In this document: positions 14,991-21,661 of the stretch, piece after piece | How positions within the stretch are numbered: position 1 is the first letter of the stretch | Layout of the letters: each line of letters begins with the position of its first letter | DNA from: Gemmatimonadota bacterium | Lineage (GTDB): Bacteria > Gemmatimonadota > Gemmatimonadetes > Longimicrobiales > RSA9 | Assembly: GCA_012027055.1 (NCBI GenBank) | Contig: VEPF01000120.1 | Span: 2,464 to 24,124, forward strand | Reading direction: 5' to 3' | Length of the DNA: 21,661 nucleotides | Made by a program: the position numbers and the translations under genes | Notes under the pieces: model-generated | Seen by the model: the letters and a program-made list of their open reading frames with translations, nothing else | Told to the model about the DNA's origin: nothing | Database searches by the model: none

Positions 14991-16205
14991 TCAGTTCTGG
15001 AAGAGCAGCGGCGCGAACTCGCGGAAGCTGCGCCGCCAGGTCAGCCATTCGTGCGCGGTGTTCGGCGAGACGTACGAGCCGCTGCGGATACCGGCCGCCT
15101 TCAGTGACTCCGCGGCCGGCGCGAGCCGGTCCGGATTCTCGCGGCTGCCGGATGTGACGAAGACGAGCTTGACCTGTTGCTTGAACCGGTCCATGTCGGT
15201 GATCTCCGAAGCGGCGATGGTGCCTCCGCTGAAGAGCCCGATGTGTGAGAACTTGTCGAGATTGGCCAGGGTGATGGTCTTGGTCTGCATTCCGCCCATC
15301 GACAGGCCGGCCATGGCCCGATGCGGCTGATCCGCGAGCGTGCGGAAATTCGCGTCCACGTACGGAATCAACTCGTCGAGAAGCACCGTGCGGAATGCGT
15401 CGAAGTTGAACGCGGGCCTGGCCGGAGGGGCACCGGCGGGAGCTGCCCCGGGACGCTGCTGTCCGGCCGGCGGCGCGCCTGCGGCCGGCGGTCCGGCGGG
15501 CGCTGCCCCGGGGCGGGGGCCGCCGGGACGCAATCCGCCTTCATTGGTCATACCGTAGGTCATGACGATGATGAAGGGCTTGATGGTGCCTGCGGCGAGC
15601 AGGTTGTCCATGATCAGGTTGACGTGCCCCTGCGTGCTCCAGCCGGTTTCGTCCTCGCCCCAGCCGTGCTGCAGGTACAGCACCGGGTAGCGTTCCGACT
15701 GGTTCTTTTCGTAACCGGGCGGAGTATAGACGAACGCCCGGCGCGACGTCTTCGTGCTGGCGGACGGGAACAGGACCTGCTGCACCCGGCCGTGGGGAAC
15801 GTCCTTCAGGGCGTAGAAATCCCGGTCCTGGGCGGGGACCTCGATGCCGCTCTCCCAGCGCGTGGACCCGTAGAAGTTCAGGGCTCCCGGATCGTTGAAC
15901 GTCCCGCCGTCGATCGTGACACGGTAGTAGTGGAACCCCTCGTCCAGCGGTCGAGGCGTGGTGCCGACCCACGCGACGCTATCAATCTTCTGGAGGGTGG
16001 TACCGCCGCCCAGGGTGACGACGACACTCTTCGCGTCGGGCGCCTCGATGCGGAACCGCGCGTAGCCCTGGGAGTTGACCTGCGGGTAGTCGCGGCCCGG
16101 CTGGTTGAGGGTCGAAGGCTTGAAGTCCTCCGTCACCGTCTGGCCGACGCCTGTGCCGCCGGGCAGCAGCATGGCCGCCGCGGCCAGGATGTATCTGATC
16201 CTCAT
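14991..16205 (-). CDS. Secreted CE1-type esterase with N-terminal beta-sandwich (feruloyl/acetyl xylan esterase-like)
   Basis: Likely hydrolyses ferulate or acetate esters on arabinoxylan. Length is 404 residues. Residues 1-22 are a Sec signal peptide ('...GGTGVGQ-TV'). Residues about 40-130 form an E-set/CBM48-like sandwich ('VNSQGYARFRIEAPDAKSVVV', '.EGFHYYRVTIDG') as in many secreted CE1 enzymes. The hydrolase domain begins 'SRRAFVYTPPGYEKN', with 'YPVLYLQHGWGEDETGW' (173-189). Ser302 in 'AGLSMGGMQT' is the nucleophile and His385 in 'NTAHEWLTW' the catalytic base; the acid is probably near 354-359. Residues 224-265 are an unusual Pro/Ala/Gly-rich insertion with a 20-residue internal repeat. 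GGAGGAA lies 5 bases before the ATG. It is third in a minus-strand operon, 45 bases after GH51, a pairing that fits arabinose-linked ferulate as substrate. Confidence 0.9.
   Translation of the reverse strand: MRIRYILAAAAMLLPGGTGVGQTVTEDFKPSTLNQPGRDYPQVNSQGYARFRIEAPDAKSVVVTLGGGTTLQKIDSVAWVGTTPRPLDEGFHYYRVTIDGGTFNDPGALNFYGSTRWESGIEVPAQDRDFYALKDVPHGRVQQVLFPSASTKTSRRAFVYTPPGYEKNQSERYPVLYLQHGWGEDETGWSTQGHVNLIMDNLLAAGTIKPFIIVMTYGMTNEGGLRPGGPRPGAAPAGPPAAGAPPAGQQRPGAAPAGAPPARPAFNFDAFRTVLLDELIPYVDANFRTLADQPHRAMAGLSMGGMQTKTITLANLDKFSHIGLFSGGTIAASEITDMDRFKQQVKLVFVTSGSRENPDRLAPAAESLKAAGIRSGSYVSPNTAHEWLTWRRSFREFAPLLFQN
15433..15512 (-). repeat. 60-bp-period direct repeat coding a Pro/Ala/Gly-rich insert
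   Basis: A 20-base unit at 15433-15452 recurs at 15493-15512 with one mismatch (position 9, a versus c), spaced exactly 60 bases and therefore in frame. It encodes the twice-used 'RPGAAPAG' of the CE1 esterase. The flanking sequence is a degenerate GC-rich run of Pro, Ala and Gly codons, covering 15411-15536 in all. This looks like a replication-slippage or tandem-duplication product. Confidence 0.75.
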
Positions 16206-16250
16206 GGCGCTTCCTCCGATGCGTGAAGGTTTCTATGATCGGGGCCGAGC

Positions 16251-18401
16251 TCAAGCGTTCCCGATCTCGAACTCGTACACGTTGATGCTGAGCCTTGGCA
16301 CCTGTACCGTCGCGGCGAGCTCCTGCCGGGGATGCTCGACGATCTCGACGACCGGCTTCTGACCCGGCGCATTCCTCGCCTCCAGGCTGGGCGCCGCTAT
16401 CTGCCACAGAGTACCCGGCCCGCGCAGTCGAACTCCAGAAAACAGCGGCGTGAACTCCTGGTCTTCTTCCGTGGGATTGACCACCGAGAGGATGAGCCTC
16501 CCGCCATTGCCGGAGACGGCCGCGACCATGTCCAGTGGATACGTCGGGCTCCCGATGGGAACTTTGGGAGTGTCCACCCACGGGGTGCCAGGTACCACCT
16601 GCTGCGGCGAGTTCCCGCCCACATCTACCGGCCGCGCGCCGTCGAAGTGGTTCGCCATGAGCTTCAGGACCAGTCCCTCTACCGAGTAGCCCGACGCCTC
16701 GCCCGCGTCGTCGCCCAGGCCCGTGCCCAGCGCGCCCGGCGCGCAGCTGGCGCCCACCAGATCGGAGTGGCGGAACAGCTCGTTCATGAAGAGGGCGTAG
16801 CAGAGCGGCGTCAACATCCCGGGCACCTGCGCGTTGGCGCCCGACACGCTCCGGTTGCGAGTGCCCCACTCGTCGAAGCTGAACTTGACCTTCCGCTCCG
16901 CGAGCCACGGCATTTTCTTGACGTACTCCTGCCACACCTCCACGGCCTCGCCGATCCGGTTGGCCGTTCTCCGCGCCTGGATCGGCAAGGGATCACTGGA
17001 GGCATCCACGAAGCTCTGCTTTGGCGCGTCGTAGGCGAGGCGAGGATACGAGTAGGTGTGCTCGGAGACGAAGTCGACGTTGCCTTCGCAGTTGGCGAGC
17101 AGCCAGCCGGTCCAATCCTCCTTGCCGCCGAGCTCCCAGGGGATGGCATCGGGAATGGGCGGCTCCCAATCGCTCGGGAAGAAGTTGCCTTTCTTCTCCG
17201 CGGCACCGATGCCGCGCTCGCAGATGGTCGCTCCGGACAGCACCACCCTGATGGTGGGGTCCACTGCCTTCATGGCCTGGACGATGCGGTTGTGCTTCTC
17301 CCAGTACTGGTTCAACGACATGCGGCCGAACTGCCAGGGGCCGTACATCTCGTTCCCGATGGTCCAGAGGCGCACGTTGAACGGCTCGGGGTGGCCGTTC
17401 TGCGCCCGCAATGCGCCCAGGCGCGTGTCGGTGGAGCCGTTGCAATACTCCACTTCCTCGGCGGCTTCGCGCGCACTGCCGAACCCGCTGTTGACGGTGA
17501 GATCGGGTTCCGCCCCGAGCAACCTGTTGAACGCGATGAACTCGTGGATGCCGACGTCGTTCGACTCCCAACGTCCGCTCCACATGGACTGGCGACGCGG
17601 CGGACGCCGGTCCGGATCGCCGAGCCCATCGTACCAGTCGTAGCCCGAGACGAAGTTCCCGCCGGGCCACTTCAGCATCTTGAAGCCCGCGTCCCGGAAG
17701 AGCCGGATCATGCCGGCGTGGAAGCCCTCCAGGTTGTCGGCCGGCATCAGCGATACCGTCCCGACGTGGAAGCCGCCGCTGCCCGTGCCCACGATCTCCA
17801 GGCGGCCCTCGCCGGTGGTCACCGGCGACGTGAACTGCAGCGGGAACTTCTGGTAGTCAGGCGTGAGCGCCGGGATCGGGATCGTGGCGGAGTCGCCCGG
17901 GGCCGGGCCCCACACCAGCCGAACCAGGACCTTCGCGCCGGGATCACCGGCCAGGTACGCCCGGCCCACGTAGGACTTGCCAGCGCCCAGGCGCAAGCGG
18001 CCCTGCTGGATGCCGCGCGGCTCGGAGCCGGCCAAGGTCACCCGCGGGCTGTGTGCGCCCACGAACGGCCGCACCGTGTCCATGACAACCGTTCCTGCGG
18101 GTCCGACCGGCCGGAACGGCTCGCCTCGCATGCGGCCCATCATGCCGCCGCCCGCCGGGGCGGGCGCTCCCGTAGCCGCGACGATCGGGTCGGCGAACTT
18201 CCGGTCGTTCAGCAGCTCGGCCCAGACGCGCGTCGTGGCCGGCTCCAGGTAACCTCCGAAAACCAGCGGACTGATCGGCTCGCCGGGCCGGGCCGCGTTG
18301 ATGACCGCCTGGATGTCGGCGGAAGCAGCAAATCCCCACACCGGGTGCTGCAACAGGGCGGCGCCCGCCGCATTCGCTATCAGGAATTCACGTCGGTTCA
18401 T
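16251..18401 (-). CDS. GH51 alpha-L-arabinofuranosidase, Tat-exported
   Basis: Retaining enzyme that removes alpha-L-arabinofuranosyl side chains from arabinoxylan or arabinan. Length is 716 residues. A Tat signal 'MNRREFLIANAAGAALL' marks the start, with GGGGGG about 9 bases upstream. 'ISPLVFGGYLEPATTRVWAE' (43-62) opens the barrel. A carbohydrate-binding-like sandwich is inserted at about 125-220 ('GRLRLGAGKSYVGRAYLAG'). The barrel resumes at 'LKWPGGNFVSGYDWYDGLG' (243-261). Acid/base Glu351 lies in 'LWTIGNEMYGPWQ' and nucleophile Glu511 in 'KFSFDEWGTRNR'; both match GH51. A C-terminal beta-sandwich ends the protein. Many bacterial GH51 enzymes are cytoplasmic, so the Tat signal is notable and implies action in the periplasm or at the surface. 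It sits between a carboxylesterase (70 bases) and a CE1 esterase (45 bases) on the same strand. Confidence 0.93.
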   Translation of the reverse strand: MNRREFLIANAAGAALLQHPVWGFAASADIQAVINAARPGEPISPLVFGGYLEPATTRVWAELLNDRKFADPIVAATGAPAPAGGGMMGRMRGEPFRPVGPAGTVVMDTVRPFVGAHSPRVTLAGSEPRGIQQGRLRLGAGKSYVGRAYLAGDPGAKVLVRLVWGPAPGDSATIPIPALTPDYQKFPLQFTSPVTTGEGRLEIVGTGSGGFHVGTVSLMPADNLEGFHAGMIRLFRDAGFKMLKWPGGNFVSGYDWYDGLGDPDRRPPRRQSMWSGRWESNDVGIHEFIAFNRLLGAEPDLTVNSGFGSAREAAEEVEYCNGSTDTRLGALRAQNGHPEPFNVRLWTIGNEMYGPWQFGRMSLNQYWEKHNRIVQAMKAVDPTIRVVLSGATICERGIGAAEKKGNFFPSDWEPPIPDAIPWELGGKEDWTGWLLANCEGNVDFVSEHTYSYPRLAYDAPKQSFVDASSDPLPIQARRTANRIGEAVEVWQEYVKKMPWLAERKVKFSFDEWGTRNRSVSGANAQVPGMLTPLCYALFMNELFRHSDLVGASCAPGALGTGLGDDAGEASGYSVEGLVLKLMANHFDGARPVDVGGNSPQQVVPGTPWVDTPKVPIGSPTYPLDMVAAVSGNGGRLILSVVNPTEEDQEFTPLFSGVRLRGPGTLWQIAAPSLEARNAPGQKPVVEIVEHPRQELAATVQVPRLSINVYEFEIGNA

Positions 18402-18471
18402 GGCCGTGTTCCCCCCGTTCCGGACTCATCACCCTTAACCTGGCTCTCCTCGGCGACCGCGGCCCGCGGGT

Positions 18472-20052
18472 CTACTTTGCCCATTCCTCACCTGCCGGTG
18501 AGCGCCGCCACGCGAAGTATGCATCCAGCACCTGCAGCGACGCCTCGCTGGGCACCGGCCCGACCTGCGGCGTGTCGTGGAAGTACAGCACTGCCGGGTT
18601 CGTCGTGGTGAACGCCGGCCACGCCGGTAGGCCGGCGCCGTTCGGGTCGCCGTACTTGGCGAAGTTGGTCCAGTACGTGGCCATGGCGTCCGAGATGGCC
18701 TGGTCGGCCGCGGTGAGCTGCGGATTGGTGGGGTTGAGGTGCTGGAACACGTACGCCACGTCCTGCCCGTGCGGCGAGCCGTAGCCGGCCCGGGGCGAGT
18801 CCGCCGGGTAATCAGGGTGCTGATCGAAGTAGTAGTAGAAGACTTTCGACTTCCCGGTCTTCGCCTGGAGCCGCGCCCAGGCCCACGTGTGCCAGCCGAA
18901 GGTCGCATCGCGCGCGAGGTCCCGCGCGGTCTTCGGCACGCTGTTCTCGGCGGCGGGATACGCCTTGATCAGGTCGTCGGCAAACTTGCCGTACCTCGCC
19001 CGCACGTTGGCCTCGTATTCCGCGGGCGTCCGGCCAGGGGAGAAGCTGGCACCCTCGTCGGAGTTGTAGCCCACCAGTATGGGCGTGTCGTGGTACTTGC
19101 CGGCTTCGTAGAGCTTGTACTGGTCGTCCCGGATGACTCGCCCGTCGATGATCGGCCACGACATCCCGAGGCCGCGGCCACCCGGGAGCTTGTCGGCGGG
19201 GAGCCTGCGCAGCTCGGCCAGCGAGGTCACGTGGGCACTGTCGGCGTAGGCCTTGCCCGCGCGCTCCGCATCGGCCAGGCGCTTCAGGTTCTCGCCCGGG
19301 AACGTGGTAGGCCGGGGCGGGCCGAAGGAGCCGCCGCTCTGCGAGATGGCGCCCGTGAACAGGCCCTTCGCGAGCGGCGAAGCCGCCAGCATGCTGACCG
19401 CAATGCCGCCGGCCGACTCGCCGAAGATGGTGACTTTGCGCGGGTACCCGCAGAGCGCGGCGATGTTGCGCTGCACCCACTGGAGCCCCGCGATCATGTC
19501 GAGCAGGCCGTAATTGCCGGAGACGTGCTGCGGGCTTTCGGCGCTCAGCTCGGGGTGCGTGAGAAAGCCCAGCTGGCCGACGCGGTAGGCGATGCTCACC
19601 AGCACCACGCCCTTCGCGGCCAGCTTCTCGCCGCTGTAGTTGGGCTCGGACGTGGCGCCCGCGCCGAAGCCGCCGCCGTAGATCCACACCAGCACCGGGA
19701 TGCGGTCACCGGCGGATTTCGCCGGGGTCCAGACGTTCAGGTAGAGGCAGTCCTCGCTCTTGCCGGACGGTGGGTTGCCGCCCTGCATGCAGCCGGGCGC
19801 GAACTTCGTCGCCGCGCGGACGCCCTCCCAGTGGGAGGCCGGTTGCGGGGCGCGCCAGCGCAGGGCAGCCACGGGCGGCGCGGCGAACGGGATGCCGCGG
19901 TAGACAGTGAGTCCGTATTCGGCGGTCCCCTGCACGAGTCCGCCCTCGACCTGCACCGGTGCGGGCTGCTGCGCGACTGCTGAGCCGGCGGAGCACAGCA
20001 GCGCCAGCACGATCGACCAGCGACAGGCGCAATGACGCTCGGGACGCGACAT
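18472..20052 (-). CDS. Secreted type-B carboxylesterase
   Basis: A serine esterase of the cholinesterase/carboxylesterase-B family, probably deacylating plant glycans or phenolic esters. With the ATG at 20052 it has 526 residues. A GTG three bases upstream is in frame, but GAGGAGG leaves a proper 5-base spacing only to the ATG. Residues 1-28 are a Sec signal peptide ('...CSAGSAVA-QQP'). 'VYRGIPFAAPP' (50-60) is the family signature. 'WIYGGGFGAG' (123-132) is the oxyanion hole. The triad is Ser213 in 'GESAGG', Glu333 in 'SDEGASF' and His428 in 'SPHGQD'. The Cys pair 88 and 102 around 'EDCLYLNV' is the conserved disulfide of the family. It is the first gene of the minus-strand trio and divergent from the right-edge gene. 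Substrate is unknown; a xylan role rests on neighbours alone. Confidence 0.92.
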   Translation of the reverse strand: MSRPERHCACRWSIVLALLCSAGSAVAQQPAPVQVEGGLVQGTAEYGLTVYRGIPFAAPPVAALRWRAPQPASHWEGVRAATKFAPGCMQGGNPPSGKSEDCLYLNVWTPAKSAGDRIPVLVWIYGGGFGAGATSEPNYSGEKLAAKGVVLVSIAYRVGQLGFLTHPELSAESPQHVSGNYGLLDMIAGLQWVQRNIAALCGYPRKVTIFGESAGGIAVSMLAASPLAKGLFTGAISQSGGSFGPPRPTTFPGENLKRLADAERAGKAYADSAHVTSLAELRRLPADKLPGGRGLGMSWPIIDGRVIRDDQYKLYEAGKYHDTPILVGYNSDEGASFSPGRTPAEYEANVRARYGKFADDLIKAYPAAENSVPKTARDLARDATFGWHTWAWARLQAKTGKSKVFYYYFDQHPDYPADSPRAGYGSPHGQDVAYVFQHLNPTNPQLTAADQAISDAMATYWTNFAKYGDPNGAGLPAWPAFTTTNPAVLYFHDTPQVGPVPSEASLQVLDAYFAWRRSPAGEEWAK

Positions 20053-20218
20053 CACGTCCTCCTCGGGGACTGGTGGAACCAGCTGGCGGTGCGCGGCGCC
20101 GGGCCGTGGTGCTGCTCCGGCCGACTGTGGTAGTTTACCGTGCCTTTACGTCGGGCGGCTACGCGCGCCGTGGCCCGCTCCGCGCAACTGCTGGTCTTCC
20201 TCAGCCCGGTTCCCAGCC
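20053..20218. promoter_or_regulatory. Divergent intergenic region (esterase-GH51-CE1 operon / right-edge gene)
   Basis: A 166-bp gap that should carry promoters in both directions. The only AT-richer core is at 20126-20148, where GGTA (20129-20132) and TACC (20136-20139) form a small inverted repeat. On the minus strand TAAACT (20132-20137) is a four-of-six -10 match. The 4-bp arms are too short to claim an operator. No -35 is convincing. Confidence 0.3.
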
Positions 20219-21661
20219 ATGAAGCGACGCGATTTCCTGGTGCAAGGTGCGGCCCTGGCGGCCGCAGGCGCACTGCCGCGCCTGGGGCAGGCGTGGGTCA
20301 CTGCCGCCGGCCCCGCACCGGGCGCTTCCGGTATTGCCCTGATCTGCGATCCGCGCGACCCGATCGCCTCGGCGCCGCCCGCCCGTTGGGCTCTCGGCAC
20401 GCTCCAGCAGGCGCTCACCGCCCGGGGCATCCCGACGCGCGTGCTGCCGGCCCCGGGCGATGCCACGCCCGAGGAGCGGCTGATCGTGAGCGCGGGTGCG
20501 CCGGGAGCACTGGGGCGGGGGAGCGGCGTGCGGCTGCCGACGTCGCCTGAGGCACTGGCAATCGCGGGCGGCGCACTCGGCGAGAGAGAGGCCGTGTTCG
20601 CGCTGGGCAGCGATGTGCGTGGGCTGCTGTACGCGACGACCGAGCTGGCGGACCTCGCCGCCAGCGGGCTGGATCCTTCCGAGCCGGCGGCGTTCCCGAA
20701 GCCGGTGGTCCAGGCGCCGGCGAACCGCGTGCGCAGCGTGCTCCGGCAGTTCGCGAGCGACGTCGAGGACAAGCCCTGGTTCAACGACCGCGCCTTCTGG
20801 CCAGCGTACTTCGGCATGCTGGCCGCGCAGCGGTTCAACCGTGTGAACCTCACGTTCGGGCTCGGCTACGACTTCGCGCAGCAGCTGAAGGACACGTACT
20901 TCTACTTTACGTACCCGTTCCTGGTGAAGGTGCCCGGCTACGACGTGCGCGCCACGGGCCTGCCCGACGCGGAGCGGGACCGCAACCTCGAGCTGCTGCG
21001 GTTCATCAGCGATGAGGCGGCGGCGAAGGGACTGGAGTTCCAGCTCGGGCTCTGGACACACGCCTACGTGTGGCAGGACAGCCCGGCCGTGAACTACGTC
21101 ATCGAGGGGCTCACGCCGCAGACACACGCGCCGTACTGCCGCGACGCGCTGTCGCTGGTGCTGCGCGAGTGCCCGAACATCACGGGCGTGACGCTGCGCA
21201 TCCACGGCGAGAGCGGCGTGCCGGAGCGCAGCTGGGAGCTGTGGCGCACGATTTTCGGCGGCGTGAAGGTGGGGCGGCCCGTGTCGCTGGATCTGCACGC
21301 CAAGGGCATCGACCAGGAGACGCTGGATGCCGCGCTCTCGATCGGCGTGCCGGTCTCGGTCTCGCCCAAGTTCTGGGCGGAGCACATGGGGCTGCCGTAC
21401 CACCAGGCTGACATTCGGCCGAACGAGATCCCGCCGGACCGGCCGGTGCAGGGACTGATGGCCCGCAGCGCGGGTGACCGCAGCTTCACCCGTTACGGCT
21501 ACGCGGACCTGCTCCGGGAAGATCGGCCGTACGACGTCCTCTACCGCATCTGGCCGGGCACCCAGCGCGTCCTGCTCTGGAGCGATCCGGCGTTCGCGGC
21601 GGCGTACGGGCGGGCGGGCAGCTTCGGGGGTGGCATGGGCATCGAGATCATGGAGCCGCTC
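20219..21661 (+). CDS. Tat-exported protein with GH67N/GH20b-like domain and probable TIM barrel, family unassigned, 3' end outside the window
   Basis: Only the first 481 codons are present and the frame is open to the edge. A Tat signal 'MKRRDFLVQGAALAAAGALP' fixes the start, yet no Shine-Dalgarno sequence precedes it. Residues 37-150 resemble the small alpha/beta domain that precedes the barrel in GH67 and GH20 enzymes ('LGTLQQALTARGI', 'LGSDVRGLLYATTELADL'). From about 170 a barrel-like run follows: 'NRVRSVLRQFASDVEDKPWF', 'RFNRVNLTFGLGYDF', 'FQLGLWTHAY', 'VTLRIHGESGVPE' (324-336), 'VSLDLHAKGI', 'VSPKFWAEHMGLPYH' (381-395), 'YRIWPGTQRVLLWSDP'. Glu331 and Glu388 are possible catalytic acids. 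Typical GH67 alpha-glucuronidase motifs were not recognised, so it may be a distant relative or a separate family. In this neighbourhood a side-chain glycosidase acting on a uronic acid is a reasonable guess, no more. Confidence 0.7.
   Translation, partial: MKRRDFLVQGAALAAAGALPRLGQAWVTAAGPAPGASGIALICDPRDPIASAPPARWALGTLQQALTARGIPTRVLPAPGDATPEERLIVSAGAPGALGRGSGVRLPTSPEALAIAGGALGEREAVFALGSDVRGLLYATTELADLAASGLDPSEPAAFPKPVVQAPANRVRSVLRQFASDVEDKPWFNDRAFWPAYFGMLAAQRFNRVNLTFGLGYDFAQQLKDTYFYFTYPFLVKVPGYDVRATGLPDAERDRNLELLRFISDEAAAKGLEFQLGLWTHAYVWQDSPAVNYVIEGLTPQTHAPYCRDALSLVLRECPNITGVTLRIHGESGVPERSWELWRTIFGGVKVGRPVSLDLHAKGIDQETLDAALSIGVPVSVSPKFWAEHMGLPYHQADIRPNEIPPDRPVQGLMARSAGDRSFTRYGYADLLREDRPYDVLYRIWPGTQRVLLWSDPAFAAAYGRAGSFGGGMGIEIMEPL

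Overview
The window is high-GC bacterial DNA. It carries most of a Gemmatimonadota-like polysaccharide utilisation locus (PUL) whose enzyme set points to a decorated plant polysaccharide, most likely a substituted xylan (glucuronoarabinoxylan) or a related hemicellulose. The phylum call is inference. A SusC/SusD pair in DNA of this GC content, Shine-Dalgarno-type ribosome sites, and a SusC N-terminus with a carboxypeptidase-regulatory-like domain followed by an 'LYVVDGVP' plug motif fit Gemmatimonadota better than the usually lower-GC Bacteroidota. No rRNA, tRNA, mobile element or CRISPR array was seen.

Layout from left to right: (1) the 3' part of xylB (xylulokinase, +), closed by a strong hairpin with a T-run. 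(2) A 524-bp gap with a candidate promoter abutting that terminator and a long, hairpin-rich leader. (3) susC-like and susD-like genes (+), closed by a 15-bp-stem terminator. (4) A minus-strand pair, GH29 subfamily-B-like then GH43. (5) A plus-strand trio starting from a 211-bp divergent gap: Tat-exported Gfo/Idh/MocA oxidoreductase, GH29 subfamily-A-like enzyme and an alpha/beta-hydrolase esterase, followed by a possible gene remnant and a 13-bp-stem hairpin. (6) A minus-strand trio: type-B carboxylesterase, GH51 arabinofuranosidase and a CE1-type esterase with an N-terminal beta-sandwich. (7) A divergent plus-strand gene that runs off the right edge. It encodes a Tat-exported protein with a GH67N/GH20b-like front domain and a probable TIM barrel, which I cannot assign to a characterised family.

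Proposed working model (inference): the SusC/SusD pair captures and imports oligosaccharides. The exported enzymes strip side groups: esterases remove acyl groups, GH51 (and perhaps GH43) removes arabinofuranose, two GH29 enzymes remove L-fucose or a similar sugar, and the unassigned protein may act on a uronic acid or other substituent. GH43 may then trim xylo-oligosaccharides to xylose, and XylB phosphorylates xylulose in the cytoplasm. No backbone-cleaving endo-enzyme, inner-membrane sugar transporter or transcription regulator lies in the window. The most interesting leads are the unassigned right-edge protein, the structured leader ahead of susC, the paired cysteines in the SusD protein, the two divergent GH29 enzymes, and the tandem-repeat insertion inside the CE1 esterase.
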